In this document: one piece after another, positions 17,790 through 27,270 of the stretch
Position numbering within the stretch: the stretch's first letter is position 1
Layout of the letters: each line of letters opens with the position of its first letter
Source of the DNA: Hyphomicrobiales bacterium
GTDB taxonomy: Bacteria; Pseudomonadota; Alphaproteobacteria; Rhizobiales; Rhizobiaceae
Direction: 5' to 3'
DNA length: 64,000 nucleotides
Assembly: GCA_900469965.1 (NCBI GenBank)
Contig: UBZP01000015.1
Location: 277,806-341,805, forward strand
The notes under the pieces: generated by a model
Told to the model about the DNA's origin: nothing
The model's input: the letters and a program-made list of their open reading frames with translations, nothing else
The model's database searches: none
Made by a program: the position numbers and the translations under genes

Positions 17790-19403
17790 TCAGGGCATGC
17801 GCACGTCGATCTCCTTGCCGGAACTGTCGAAGACGACACGCCCGACGCGACTGCCGTCGGCGCTCTCCAGGCGGACCTGCAGCGTCGGGCGGCCGTCGGG
17901 CGAGGGCACCATATAGGTCCCGTCCGGGCCCATGATCTGGCCGATGGCAAAGGCGTAGCGGATGCCCGGCATGGTCTCCTCGTCCACCTGCAGGCGCCGG
18001 TAGGTCCGCGCGGTGAAGTCGGCGAGGCGGTCGGCCTGCGTAAAGACCGCGAGCGCCTCGAGGTCGAAGAGGCGCTCTTTCCGGTACTGCTCGTCCCAGG
18101 GCATCAGCTTGCGGACGCGGGCGATGCCGCCGGCATCGGCCTCGAAGCCGGCCATGGCGCCGGGGCGCGCCGGATCCTCGCCAAGGATGCGCGCCTTTCC
18201 GGCGTCGAAGACGATCTCGGCGAAGCGACCGTCGGGGCCGAAGTCCTTTCCGATCCGTCCGAGCGTCGCCGCTATCGTCTTGGGCGCCAGCCAGTCCGCA
18301 GCCGGCGCTTGGTCTGCCGGCAGTACGACCTTCCGCACGGCCCCCTCCGGCGTGACCTCGACGGTCCCCGACGTCCCGGCGCCGCCGGCGTCGTCGCCGA
18401 GCTCGGTGAAGGTGACGATCCAGCGCAGTTCCGGCCTTCCCGGCGTTTCGCTGACGCGCCGCAGCGTCATGTATTCCAGCTTGGCGCTTTCATGCCCCCA
18501 GGCGGTGCGGGCGATCGCGCGGATGCGGGCGAGCGCGGTGAAGTCCACATCCTTCAGCGAGAACAGCTCGTCCTCGCTCGCGCCGTGCATCAGCGGCGAG
18601 AGCAGTGGCGAGCGGGTCACGCCGGAGATCGTCCAGTTGTAGTCCTCCTTGCGGCCGGGGGTGGCGGCGTGGTCGGCGGTGACGGAGATGGCGCGCGGAC
18701 GCACGGTCAGGTCGCGCAGCCGGCGCTCGTCGCCGAAGACGGCGAAGAGCGCGTCGCGGGCCTCCCGGTGCGGCCAGTCGCCGTCGCCGAGCAGGTCCAT
18801 GTTGCGGGCGCGGTTGGTATTGGCGAGATCGGCGCCGATGATGTTGCCGGCGGCGTCGGCGCGGACGATCGCGCTCTCGCGCCCCGAGGTCACGTAGATG
18901 GACCAGCGGATGGGGCCATAGGCGGGTTCGGGCAGGATCTCGACCGCACGGGCGATCTCGATCGACTGGACATGGGCTTCCTCGTCCAGCCTCGCATAGG
19001 CGATCGCGTTTGCCGCGACGTCCGCCACCTTGTCCAGCGCGATCTCGCTGCGATCGAAGAAGCCGCCCTCGAGGTCGCCGACGAGGCCGGCTGCCCTGAC
19101 CGGGCGCGGGCCGACCGTCGTCTCGAACTCGAAGAACAGGCGCTTCACCCTACCGATCTGCCATTCGTCCAGCTCGGTCTTCCGCTTGCCGCCGATTTCG
19201 ACGGTCAGGCGCCCGTCGGAGAGCTCCAGTGCGTAGAGGCGGAGACTGCCGCCCGCTTCGGCGGCGATGGCGTCGAGGGCGCGCACCGCCTCGCCGGGGT
19301 CGGCGATATAGGAACTGTCGGCGCGGGCCGGGGGCGCCACCGACAGAAACAGCGCGAAGAGGCCGGCGGCGACGAGGCGCGCCGCAATCGTCTTCGCCCT
19401 CAT
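17790..19403 (-). CDS. Exported protein of unknown function
   Basis: A 537-residue protein with a clear signal peptide (MRAKTIAARLVAAGLFALFL, cleavage near ARA/DSS). No transmembrane helix after that. The body has alternating beta-type segments, for example LRLYALELSDGRLTVEIGGKRK, FFEFETTVGPRPVRAAG, a repeated ARVDE/EIARAVE-like stretch and a C-terminal part TLQVRLESADGSRVGRVVFD that may be a beta sandwich. No cysteines of note and no catalytic motif recognised. The start at 19403 is fixed by GGGGGAGGA six bases upstream. It ends 24 bp from the convergent ATPase gene. Likely periplasmic; function unknown. Confidence 0.75.
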   Translation of the reverse strand: MRAKTIAARLVAAGLFALFLSVAPPARADSSYIADPGEAVRALDAIAAEAGGSLRLYALELSDGRLTVEIGGKRKTELDEWQIGRVKRLFFEFETTVGPRPVRAAGLVGDLEGGFFDRSEIALDKVADVAANAIAYARLDEEAHVQSIEIARAVEILPEPAYGPIRWSIYVTSGRESAIVRADAAGNIIGADLANTNRARNMDLLGDGDWPHREARDALFAVFGDERRLRDLTVRPRAISVTADHAATPGRKEDYNWTISGVTRSPLLSPLMHGASEDELFSLKDVDFTALARIRAIARTAWGHESAKLEYMTLRRVSETPGRPELRWIVTFTELGDDAGGAGTSGTVEVTPEGAVRKVVLPADQAPAADWLAPKTIAATLGRIGKDFGPDGRFAEIVFDAGKARILGEDPARPGAMAGFEADAGGIARVRKLMPWDEQYRKERLFDLEALAVFTQADRLADFTARTYRRLQVDEETMPGIRYAFAIGQIMGPDGTYMVPSPDGRPTLQVRLESADGSRVGRVVFDSSGKEIDVRMP

Positions 19404-19600
19404 GCCGATCCTCCCCCGTCGTTGAATCGTTCTGCCGCCGATGGGCCGATCATGGTGCCGGAGGGGGCGACAGACAAGCTGGTTTTTGCCCGCCGCCCGA
19501 GCCTTTGCCACGGGCCCCGCCTGCGGCGGAGACCGATTTTGCCGCTTCCCAAGCGCCCGGCGATCGCTACACTCACTGCCGATTCAATGGTTGTGTGCTG

Positions 19601-20704
19601 ATGTCCCTTCGCCTTGCCACCTTCAACGTCGAGAACCTGCTCTCCCGGTTCGATTTCACCGGATTTCGCAACCAGACACGGCAGGACCGGGTGCTGCGGC
19701 TGTTCAGCATCCGCTCCGAAGCCGAGTTCCAGCGGCTGGAGGAGGCGCGCGCGATCGCGCTCGCCGACGATGCACGCCAGCAGTCGGCACTGGCGATCGC
19801 CGATGCGGACGCGGACGTCCTTTGCCTGCAGGAGGTCGACAACATGGAATCGCTGCAGGCCTTCGAATACGGCTACCTGTTCAAGATGGTCGGCAACGGC
19901 TATCGCCAGCGCTTCCTGATCGAGGGCAACGACAAGCGCGGCATCGACGTTGCGGTGCTGATGCGCGAGCAGACGCGCGACGGCCAGAAGATCGAGTGCG
20001 TCGATGTGCGCAGCCATGCCGGCGTGACCTTCGACGACTTCGGCCTGCATGCGCCCGAGCTTGCGCCGCTGCTGCCGAGCGACCGCATCTTCAAGCGCGA
20101 TTGCCTGGAGCTCGATCTGCGGATCGGCGGGCGGCCGCTGACGCTCTACGTCGTGCACCTGAAGTCGATGGGGCCGGGGCGGGAGGGGCTGGACGGGCGG
20201 ACCTCGACCATGGCGCTGCGGATGGCCGAGGCGAGGGCGGTGCGCCGCATCATCGAGAACCGCTTCGGCGCAGGCAACACCGCCAACAAGCAGTTCGCGA
20301 TCTGCGGCGACATGAACGACTACCAGGAGCGGCTCGTCGTCGAGGGCGACCGGCGCAACGGCTACAGCTTCCGGCGCGTGGTGGAGGATCAGAGCGCGCT
20401 CGACGTCTTCACCCGCGACGGCTTCGCCGAGAACCCGGTGGAGAAGCGGCCCGAGGACGATCGCTGGACGCTCTATCACAACATGGGCCCGCAGGAGCGG
20501 CACCTCTGCCAGCTGGACTATATCCTGCTGTCGCCGGCGCTGGCGCGCCGCAATCACCTGCGGGTGCCGGAGATCATCCGCGCCGGCCAGCCCTACCGCA
20601 CCGTCTTTCCGCCCGGCCAGGAGGTCGAGCGATATCCGCGCATCGGCTGGGACCGCCCGAAGGCTTCCGACCATTGCCCCGTCGTCATGACCCTGGACGT
20701 GTGA
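19601..20704 (+). CDS. Endonuclease/exonuclease/phosphatase (EEP) family protein
   Basis: A 367-residue metal-dependent phosphodiesterase fold. Motifs in order: TFNVENL (Asn metal-site region), VLCLQEVDN (catalytic Glu), LTLYVVHLKSM, AICGDMNDYQ (Asp and Asn of the active site), LDYILLSPALA and KASDHCPVVMTLDV (Asp-His pair). This is the full DNase I-like catalytic set. No signal peptide is evident. The family includes nucleases, inositol-phosphate phosphatases and sphingomyelinases, so the substrate cannot be named. Its stop codon overlaps the Nudix gene start by one base, which suggests translational coupling. Confidence 0.88.
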   Translation: MSLRLATFNVENLLSRFDFTGFRNQTRQDRVLRLFSIRSEAEFQRLEEARAIALADDARQQSALAIADADADVLCLQEVDNMESLQAFEYGYLFKMVGNGYRQRFLIEGNDKRGIDVAVLMREQTRDGQKIECVDVRSHAGVTFDDFGLHAPELAPLLPSDRIFKRDCLELDLRIGGRPLTLYVVHLKSMGPGREGLDGRTSTMALRMAEARAVRRIIENRFGAGNTANKQFAICGDMNDYQERLVVEGDRRNGYSFRRVVEDQSALDVFTRDGFAENPVEKRPEDDRWTLYHNMGPQERHLCQLDYILLSPALARRNHLRVPEIIRAGQPYRTVFPPGQEVERYPRIGWDRPKASDHCPVVMTLDV

Positions 20705-21447
20705 TGCACCTTCCCACCGATGAAATGCCTGCCGCCTGGCCGCCGGAAGGCCAGATCTTCCCGGTCGAGCGCTTCGAGATCCGCGTCTCCGACGCGCCGC
20801 ATCCCTTTGCCGCCGGCCGGGAGGAGGCGATCCGGGAGAACTGGCGCGCGGAGATCGCAGCCAACCCGGCCCTTTTCGACGGCCGGATGCTGCTGCAGGG
20901 CGACGTCTCGCTCTCCCGGGCCGGCATCGTCACGACGGCGCACCCGGTGTCCTTCTCCACCTTCCTGCTGTGGCGCAAGAGCAGGCCCCACGTCGTCGGC
21001 CACCATCTGTTCGGCCTGCCGGTCATCGTCTCGTCGGACGGCGCGATCATCGCGATCCGCATGGCGCAGCACACGGCCAATCCCGGCAAGGTCTATTGCG
21101 CCGCGGGCTCGCTCGACGAGAACGACGTCATCGACGGCGTCTGCGACCTGGAGGCGAACATGGTGCGCGAAGTGGCCGAGGAGACGGGACTGGATCTCGG
21201 CCAGGCCACGGCCGATCCCCGCCTGCACGCCCTCCATTTCGACCGCATCATCACCATCTTCCGCTTCTATCGTTTCTCGGCCACCGCCGAAGAGCTGCTT
21301 TCGGCGATCGACCGCCACATGCGCACGGACACCGAGCAGGAGATCGACGGGGCGGTCGCGATCTTCGACAGCGACCCGGCCCGCCACCCCTACGCCGCCT
21401 TCATGCCGCCCGTGCTCGCCTGGTTCTTCGACGGACCACAGGGATGA
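20704..21447 (+). CDS. Nudix hydrolase-like protein
   Basis: A 247-residue protein whose central part contains REVAEETGL, the core of the Nudix box, inside a region with LFGLPVIVSSDGAIIAIRM and GKVYCAAGSLDE ahead of it. The full consensus (G-x5-E-x7-REUxEExGU) is not perfect, because a Cys occupies the first Glu position. The N-terminal about 75 residues (EIRVSDAPHPFAAGREEAIRENW) look like the pre-Nudix domain found in plant-type Nudix hydrolases. These enzymes cleave nucleoside diphosphates linked to another moiety. It begins within the stop codon of the EEP gene (TGATG), so the pair probably acts in one nucleotide or sugar-nucleotide process. Confidence 0.78.
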   Translation: MHLPTDEMPAAWPPEGQIFPVERFEIRVSDAPHPFAAGREEAIRENWRAEIAANPALFDGRMLLQGDVSLSRAGIVTTAHPVSFSTFLLWRKSRPHVVGHHLFGLPVIVSSDGAIIAIRMAQHTANPGKVYCAAGSLDENDVIDGVCDLEANMVREVAEETGLDLGQATADPRLHALHFDRIITIFRFYRFSATAEELLSAIDRHMRTDTEQEIDGAVAIFDSDPARHPYAAFMPPVLAWFFDGPQG

Positions 21448-21529
21448 GGGGACGGGGATGATTTGCGCTTGCCGCAGGCGGGGGGCTCGTGCAGTTTGCG
21501 CGGGGAACGATCGTGCGAAGGAGTAGGTA

Positions 21530-22444
21530 GTGTCGCGTCGATACGCCATCTATGACGTTTTCACCGACCGCAAGCTGGCCGGCAATCCGCTGGCCGTCGT
21601 GTTCGATGCCGACGGGCTGGACGATGCGGCCATGCAAGCGATCGCCGGCGAGTTCAATCTCTCGGAGACCGTGTTCGTCAGGCAGGCGCAGAACGTCGCG
21701 CATACCGCGCGGCTGCGGATCTTCACGCCGATGCACGAACTGCCCTTCGCCGGCCATCCGACGGTCGGCGCGGCCGTGGCGATCGCGGAGACGCTGAACG
21801 GGGAGGCGGGCCGGCCGCACGACATGGTCTGCGTCCTGGAGGAGAACGTCGGGCCGGTGCGCTGCGCCGTGAAGCTTCCCGAAAGCGGGGCCGCCTTCGC
21901 CGAGTTCGACCTGCCGCGCAAGTCGACGCGGCTCGATGCGCTCCTCGACCGCCAGGCGATCGCCGACGCCTTCGGCCTCAAGGTCAGCCAGATCGGCTTC
22001 GAGAACCACGTGCCCTCCCTCTGGAGCGCCGGGGTCGCCTTCGTGCTGGTCCCCGTTCACGATCTCGCAACCGCCGCCGATGCTGCGTTCGATCCGGCGC
22101 TCTGGCAGCGCTGCGTTCCCTTCGCCGAGGGCAGGCTGGCTTCGGCCTATCTCTACTGCCGCGGCGCCGTCAATCATCTCGCCCGTTTCCATGCCCGGAT
22201 GTTCCGGTCCGACCTGGGGAGCGAGGACCCGGCGACCGGCTCGGCGGTGGCGGCCCTTTCGGGCGCGATCCAGTTCTTCGACCAGCTCGTGGACGGTCAT
22301 CATCCGATGCTGGTGGAGCAGGGGGTGGAGATGGGGCGCCCGTCGATCATCCACCTGCATCTCGACATCGCCGCCGGGCAGATATCGGGCGCACGCATCG
22401 GCGGCCAGGCCATCCGCGTTGCCACGGGCGTGCTGGACGTCTGA
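21530..22444 (+). CDS. PhzF-family isomerase-like protein
   Basis: A 304-residue protein of the diaminopimelate-epimerase fold. Landmarks: YDVFTDRKLAGNPLAVVFDA at the start, catalytic Glu46 in NLSETVFV, ELPFAGHPTVGAA, and SEDPATGSAVAALSGAI near residue 225 (the second conserved acid). PhzF itself isomerises 2,3-dihydro-3-hydroxyanthranilate in phenazine synthesis, but most bacterial homologues outside that pathway have unknown substrates, and no other phenazine genes are here. Start GTG 21530 follows GAAGGAGTAGGTA. Single-gene unit; about 80 bp after the Nudix gene. Confidence 0.88.
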   Translation: MSRRYAIYDVFTDRKLAGNPLAVVFDADGLDDAAMQAIAGEFNLSETVFVRQAQNVAHTARLRIFTPMHELPFAGHPTVGAAVAIAETLNGEAGRPHDMVCVLEENVGPVRCAVKLPESGAAFAEFDLPRKSTRLDALLDRQAIADAFGLKVSQIGFENHVPSLWSAGVAFVLVPVHDLATAADAAFDPALWQRCVPFAEGRLASAYLYCRGAVNHLARFHARMFRSDLGSEDPATGSAVAALSGAIQFFDQLVDGHHPMLVEQGVEMGRPSIIHLHLDIAAGQISGARIGGQAIRVATGVLDV

Positions 22445-22590
22445 CCGGGCGTCGAACTTATCCTATCGAATTCAATAGTTTACCTGAAATGGAGAGTTGC
22501 CGGGCGAGGCTGGCCGGCGCCGCTGCCGGACACCTGCCTGTTCATCCCTGGAAAAAACGCAGCGAACCCAAGAAAATTTCGGCCGATGGG

Positions 22591-22619
22591 TAGACAAGGT
22601 TCACGAACGCCATTATACG
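22591..22619 (+). promoter_or_regulatory. Candidate promoter of tRNA-Lys
   Basis: TAGACA (22591-22596), 17-base spacer, TATACG (22614-22619). It sits about 33 bases ahead of the mature tRNA 5' end, in a locally A/T-richer stretch. Confidence 0.55.
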
Positions 22620-22651
22620 CCCCTCCAGACCGCAGCGACGCGGTCCTGGAC

Positions 22652-22727
<76 letters not shown>

Positions 22728-23093
22728 TTTCCCCTGTTATTTCAATATCGTAGAATAGCAGGGGCCCTCGCGGATGTCGCATTTCTTCCCAACCGCCTGA
22801 CAGCGAAAGACCTGATCTGGAGCGGGGATTCTCCGCAAAATTCCAAACTGCCGTTTGCCTCTTTCCCCTGCCGAATCGCGGGATGCGATCGGGCCGGGCA
22901 AGGACGAGTGTCGGCTTCTGCTGCGCGTGAATTGGCGCAGGATCGCGCCGGGGCCGGCGTTGGCCTGCGCCCCCCGACATCCTCTCTTCTCCAATAGATC
23001 AGTCTCGGGGGCGTCGACCGGGACGGGCATGCGCGTTCTTGACGCCCGGCCGGCCGATGCGCTTTTCTGGGGCGCCTCAGACCGGACGTGAGA
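22728..23093 (+). other. 366-bp interval between tRNA-Lys and the AraC regulator gene
   Basis: Contains the hairpin at 22731-22764 and otherwise no gene. It is less GC-rich near 22740-22860. The AraC promoter presumably lies in its second half, but I cannot place it. Confidence 0.4.
22731..22764 (+). terminator. Stem-loop downstream of tRNA-Lys
   Basis: CCCCTGTTATT pairs with AATAGCAGGGG, 11 bp with one G-T wobble and a 12-base loop, starting four bases after the CCA. No T-run follows, so it could be a processing or termination structure. Confidence 0.4.
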
Positions 23094-24056
23094 ATGCTCA
23101 AGCACAACAGACCGTCAGCCGCCAATCGAGCGCTCGGAGCCAAGGCTGCTTCGATGGCGGGGAACCTTCCGACCTACGAACACATCGTCACGGATGTGAA
23201 CGAGACGTTCCTGTGGCGGATGGACGACTACCCCTGGGAGCGGAACGTCTGGAACTTTCATCCGGAGATCGAAATCCACCTGCTGCGGAAATCCAGCGGG
23301 ATGGCCTTCGTCGGCGATCATATCGGCGAGTTCGACGCCGGCTACCTGACGGTCGTCGGCCCCAACCTGCCGCATGACTGGGTGACGGCCACCGAACCGG
23401 GGGAGGTGATCCACGGCCGGGACGTCGTCATTCAGTTCGACCCCGATCGCCTGAGGACGATCGGCCAGGCCGTGCCCGAGTTCAATCAGCTCGAGGCATT
23501 CTTCCGGCGCTCGGAGCGAGGGCTGGTCTACAAGGGCGCCACCCGGAAGGCCGGCGCCGAAATGGTGGAGAAGATGGGCGGCCTGAAGGGCTTCCCCCGG
23601 CTCTCGCTGTTCCTCGAGCTCCTCAGCCTGCTGTCGTCGTCCGAGGAATACGAGGTCCTGTCCTCGCCCGAATTCGCGCCGAAGCTCGATGCCGAATCCC
23701 TGGACCTGCTTCAGCGTTCGCTCATCTATATTTTCGAGCACCTCGCAACGGACATCCATATCGGCGCGCTGGCCGAACTCTCGGGCATGAGCGAGAGCGC
23801 GTTTTCGCGATTCTTCAAGAAGAACACCGGCAACAGCTTCACCGACCACGTCAACAAGCTGCGCATATGGCAGGCCTGCAAGCTGCTTTCGGAGACCGAC
23901 ATGCCGATCACCGACATCTGCTTCGAGGTCGGGTATCTGAACATATCCAATTTCAACCGCACCTTCCTTCGGCAGCACAAGATGACCCCGTCCTCCTACC
24001 GGAGGCTGACCAGCCAGAGACGTCCGGTCCGGGCCATCGACAGCCCGCAGAGCTGA
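23094..24056 (+). CDS. AraC-family regulator with cupin-like sensor domain
   Basis: About 320 residues. The C-terminal 100 residues carry two helix-turn-helix motifs of AraC/XylS type (IHIGALAELSGMSESAFSRFFKKNTGNSFTDHVNKLRI, then PITDICFEVGYLNISNFNRTFLRQHKMTPSSYRR). The N-terminal half looks like a cupin ligand domain: FHPEIEIHLLRKSSG and GYLTVVGPNLPHDW, typical of the subgroup that controls sugar and polyol operons. ATG 23094 is used; GTG 23088 and ATG 23154 are alternatives and no start has a strong ribosome site. It directly precedes the ABC operon at 24209, so it is the likely local activator of that operon in response to its sugar. Confidence 0.87.
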   Translation: MLKHNRPSAANRALGAKAASMAGNLPTYEHIVTDVNETFLWRMDDYPWERNVWNFHPEIEIHLLRKSSGMAFVGDHIGEFDAGYLTVVGPNLPHDWVTATEPGEVIHGRDVVIQFDPDRLRTIGQAVPEFNQLEAFFRRSERGLVYKGATRKAGAEMVEKMGGLKGFPRLSLFLELLSLLSSSEEYEVLSSPEFAPKLDAESLDLLQRSLIYIFEHLATDIHIGALAELSGMSESAFSRFFKKNTGNSFTDHVNKLRIWQACKLLSETDMPITDICFEVGYLNISNFNRTFLRQHKMTPSSYRRLTSQRRPVRAIDSPQS

Positions 24057-24208
24057 TGCATTAAAGTATAGATTCGGTGCATGGAGCGCGCTAGCGAGAC
24101 GGGCTCCAGTCCATACTATTCACGCCAGCGATCGACATCGCTTGGGAGGTGCAGACGGGATTGGGATGTCCGGCAGCCTGCACGATGGACCACTAGGGAG
24201 GCATTCAC

Positions 24209-25486
24209 ATGAGATCCATGAAGACGCTCGTTTCGAGCATCGCTATCGCTTGCGCTTTTTACGGCGTTGCAGCATCGGTTGCCGCTGCGGCAGAGTGCTC
24301 CGGCACGATCAGGGTGCTTGCGCAGCCGCGTGACGGCTTGACTCTTCTCGAGAAGTACAAGGACGAGTTCACCAAGCTCAGCGGGGGCGCCGACTTCCAG
24401 ATCGACTACCTCAACGAGAACGACCGCCGCGCAAAAACCAAGGCCGACGCGTCGACCATCGGCAAGTACAATGTGTACTATATTGACGAAGCCAACGTCG
24501 CGCTCTTCGCCTCGTCGGGATGGGTGGCCCCGCTGCTGGACTACTACCCGAAGGACTACGACTACGCGGATTTCGACCCCGGTCGCCAGAAGGTCGCGAC
24601 GTTCGACGGCAAGGTCTGGTTCGCGCCGCTGACCGGCGGCGGCGACCTGATGGTCTACCGCAAGGACCTGCTCGAAGCCGCCGGCATCCAGCCGCCGAAG
24701 ACGCTGGACGAATACATCGCCGCGGTGAAGGCGCTCAACCAGCCCGACAAGGGCATCTACGGCACCGCACTGCGCGGCCAGCGCGGCTCCGGGGCCAACG
24801 TCTGGCGCTGGATGCCCTTCTTCAAGGGCGAGGGCGGGAACTGGTTCGACGGGCAGACGCCGGCCTTCGACAGCGACGCCGCGGTGAAGGCGACACAGAC
24901 CTATCTCGAACTCTTCAAGTACTCCGCACCCGGCAGCCAGACCGGCGGCTGGGACGAGGCGGTCGGCGCCTTTACCTCCGGCCAGGTCGCGATGCTGATC
25001 GAATCCACGCCGCTCGTCGGCATGGCGCTCGACAAGAAGTCTTCGCAGGTCGCCGACAAGATCGGCTATCTGCCGCCTCCGACGCCGCTGACCGGCGGCG
25101 GCTATGGCCATGGCCTCGCCATCGGCACCAAGGCCAACGCGGACGAGGCGTCGAAGCAGTGCGCCGGCCTCTTCATCGGCTGGGCGACGTCCAAGGAGAA
25201 CGAGGCTCGCCGGCTGGAGGAAGGTCAATTCAGCGAGCTCAACCGTACGAGCATCATGACCAGCAAGACGTTTGCCGACACCTACGGCCCGGCACTGGGC
25301 CAGGCGCTTGCCGACACCGGCAATGTGACGGCCGTGAACTTCTGGCAGAACCCGCAGTGGCCCGACCTCGGCGACCGTTGGGGCATCATCCTGGAGGAGC
25401 TGATCACCGGCACCCGCACCGACATCCAGGGCGGTCTCGACGAGCTCAACGACTTCGCCAAGGATCTGGTCGCGCGCGGCCAGTAG
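24209..25486 (+). CDS. CUT1-family sugar/polyol ABC transporter substrate-binding protein
   Basis: A 425-residue periplasmic protein. Signal peptide MRSMKTLVSSIAIACAFYGV with cleavage near AAA/ECS. The mature part has YYIDEANVALFASSGWVAPLLDY, DGKVWFAPLTGGGDLMVYRKDLLEAAGI and LNQPDKGIYGTALRGQRG, all characteristic of family 1 (maltose-type) sugar-binding proteins. First gene of the operon; GGGAGG lies seven bases ahead of the ATG. The dehydrogenase in the operon suggests a polyol such as xylitol or sorbitol as ligand (inference). A stable intercistronic hairpin follows at 25508-25536. Confidence 0.9.
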   Translation: MRSMKTLVSSIAIACAFYGVAASVAAAAECSGTIRVLAQPRDGLTLLEKYKDEFTKLSGGADFQIDYLNENDRRAKTKADASTIGKYNVYYIDEANVALFASSGWVAPLLDYYPKDYDYADFDPGRQKVATFDGKVWFAPLTGGGDLMVYRKDLLEAAGIQPPKTLDEYIAAVKALNQPDKGIYGTALRGQRGSGANVWRWMPFFKGEGGNWFDGQTPAFDSDAAVKATQTYLELFKYSAPGSQTGGWDEAVGAFTSGQVAMLIESTPLVGMALDKKSSQVADKIGYLPPPTPLTGGGYGHGLAIGTKANADEASKQCAGLFIGWATSKENEARRLEEGQFSELNRTSIMTSKTFADTYGPALGQALADTGNVTAVNFWQNPQWPDLGDRWGIILEELITGTRTDIQGGLDELNDFAKDLVARGQ

Positions 25487-25507
25487 TCTCCCAAGACTGA
25501 CCATGTC

Positions 25508-25536
25508 CCCCCGGTGGGCTGCGCGCCCGCCGGGGG
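25508..25536 (+). other. Intercistronic stem-loop between binding-protein and permease genes
   Basis: CCCCCGG-T-GGGC pairs with GCCC-G-CCGGGGG, about 12 bp with one wobble and a five-base loop. Such structures after binding-protein genes protect the 5' part of the mRNA from 3' exonucleases or partly terminate transcription, giving excess binding protein over permease. Confidence 0.7.
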
Positions 25537-25574
25537 TCCTCATCCATCGACGCTGGTTCGTCGGAGGGAAACAG

Positions 25575-26438
25575 ATGAAAACAAAAACACTGCTGCCGGC
25601 GGCGTTTCTCAGCCCCGCCCTGATCATCCTCGCCGTCCTGGCGCTGGTACCGACGGTCTATGCGATCGTCATCTCGTTCGAGGATCGCGAGCTCAGCCGG
25701 CCGGACGGCCGCTTCGTCGGCCTTGACAACTACGTGTCGCTGTTCTCGGATCGCCGGTTCCTCAACGCCATCCAGGTCTCGCTCACCTGGGAGGTTCTCA
25801 CCGTCGCGGCGACGCTCGTCATCGCGATCGGTCTTGGCATTCTGATGTTCGAGTGCGCGTCGCCGAAGGCGCGCAACGTGCTCTCGCTGCTGTTCCTGAT
25901 GCCGGTGATCCTGCCGCGCGTTTCGGCCGCGTTCGTCTGGAAATTCGCGTTCCACCCGCTCTACGGGATCATCACCTATCCCTACAAGGCGATCACCGGA
26001 CAGCCGCTCGACCTTCTGTCGAACCCCGTCACCGCGCTCGGGACGGTGGCGCTCGTCGACGTCTGGCAATGGGGCCTGTTCTTTTCGGTGATCGTGCTGA
26101 AACTGCTCGAGACGCTGCCGCCGCAGCCGTTCGAGGCGGCCCGGCTCGACCATGCCCGGCCGTGGGAAGTCTATGCCTATGTCGCGCTGCCGATGCTCAA
26201 GGCCCCGCTGATCTCCCTTGCCTTCGTCAAGATGATCGAATCGCTGCGCGCATTCGACCTGATCTACGTCATGACGCGGGGAGGGCCCGGCATCTCGACG
26301 GAGACGCTCGACATGTACGCGTTCTCGCAAGGGTTCATCGAGTCCGGACGCATTTCCTACGCCTCGAGCATGGCGGTTCTCATGATGATCGCAACCTCGG
26401 TCGCGTTCACCTTTATCTGGAAGAGGGCGAAGGTATGA
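25575..26438 (+). CDS. CUT1-family ABC transporter permease, first subunit (MalF/UgpA type)
   Basis: A 287-residue inner-membrane protein with about six hydrophobic segments. N-terminus MKTKTLLPAAFLSPALIILAV. The EAA motif that contacts the ATPase is FEAARLDHARPWEVYAYVALPMLKAP. MTRGGPGISTETLDMYAF near the end is typical of the MalF/UgpA subfamily. Start at 25575 is set by GGAGGGAAACAG. Its last four bases overlap the next permease gene (ATGA). Confidence 0.92.
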   Translation: MKTKTLLPAAFLSPALIILAVLALVPTVYAIVISFEDRELSRPDGRFVGLDNYVSLFSDRRFLNAIQVSLTWEVLTVAATLVIAIGLGILMFECASPKARNVLSLLFLMPVILPRVSAAFVWKFAFHPLYGIITYPYKAITGQPLDLLSNPVTALGTVALVDVWQWGLFFSVIVLKLLETLPPQPFEAARLDHARPWEVYAYVALPMLKAPLISLAFVKMIESLRAFDLIYVMTRGGPGISTETLDMYAFSQGFIESGRISYASSMAVLMMIATSVAFTFIWKRAKV

Positions 26439-27256
26439 GCCGACCCACCACCGGCCGGCTCGTCGGCAGGATCATTCTCGCGCTGGCGGCCTTTTCGGCG
26501 GTCTTTCCCGTATTCTGGACGACCCTGAACGCCTTCAAGAACCGCGTCGACATCGTCACGCCGACCCCGCTTTTCATCTTCACCCCGACGCTCGACAACT
26601 TCGCCTATGTCCTGGGGCGCGACAGCGTCTTTGCGGGCCTCGTCAATTCGCTGCTGATTTCGGGCGCGGCCGTCTTGATCGGCGCCGTCCTCGGTCTCCC
26701 GGCCGCCTATGCGATCGCGCGCTACCCGAACCGCTGGTCGAAGGACATCCAGTTCTTCGTGCTGTCGCTGCGCTTCCTGCCGCCGGTGGCCGTGGCCATT
26801 CCGCTGATGGTGATCTGGCTCGACCTCGGTCTCTACGACACGCGCACGTCGATGATCGTGACCTACACCCTCCTGACGCTCGCGACCGTGATCTGGTTGA
26901 GCGTGCCGGCTTTCGCCCGGGTTCCGAAGGAGGTCGAGGAGGCGGCCCGGGTGGACGGGTACGGACCGTTCTCGGTGTTCTTCCTGATCGCCTTGCCGAT
27001 CGCCTCGCGGTCGCTGATCGGGGCGGTGGCGTTCGCGTTCGTCCTCGTATGGAACGAGTTCCTGATCGCTCTGATGCTGACGACGTCCGACGCCAAGACG
27101 CTTCCGATCGTCGCCTCGGAACTGACCCAGCTCGGGCGCGACGTGCCCTGGGGCATTCTCAACGCCTCGGTCGTTCTTCTCTCCATTCCCCCGCTGCTCT
27201 TTCTCGGCGTGCTGAGCGGGATGCTCAATAGCGCCTTCAAGCGCAAGTCATCGTAA
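26435..27256 (+). CDS. CUT1-family ABC transporter permease, second subunit (MalG/UgpE type)
   Basis: A 273-residue membrane protein with about six helices. [19 protein letters not shown] at the N-terminus and the EAA loop [27 protein letters not shown] identify the MalG-type subunit. [17 protein letters not shown] is the usual conserved helix. ATG overlaps the previous stop as ATGA, so translation is coupled. Forms the translocation pore with the preceding permease. Confidence 0.92.
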   Translation: MSRPTTGRLVGRIILALAAFSAVFPVFWTTLNAFKNRVDIVTPTPLFIFTPTLDNFAYVLGRDSVFAGLVNSLLISGAAVLIGAVLGLPAAYAIARYPNRWSKDIQFFVLSLRFLPPVAVAIPLMVIWLDLGLYDTRTSMIVTYTLLTLATVIWLSVPAFARVPKEVEEAARVDGYGPFSVFFLIALPIASRSLIGAVAFAFVLVWNEFLIALMLTTSDAKTLPIVASELTQLGRDVPWGILNASVVLLSIPPLLFLGVLSGMLNSAFKRKSS

Positions 27257-27270
27257 AAAGGATTGCTGAA

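Noticed and set aside
22855-23091. 78-codon frame upstream of the AraC gene
   Set aside because: No ribosome site, no recognisable content; more likely promoter region.
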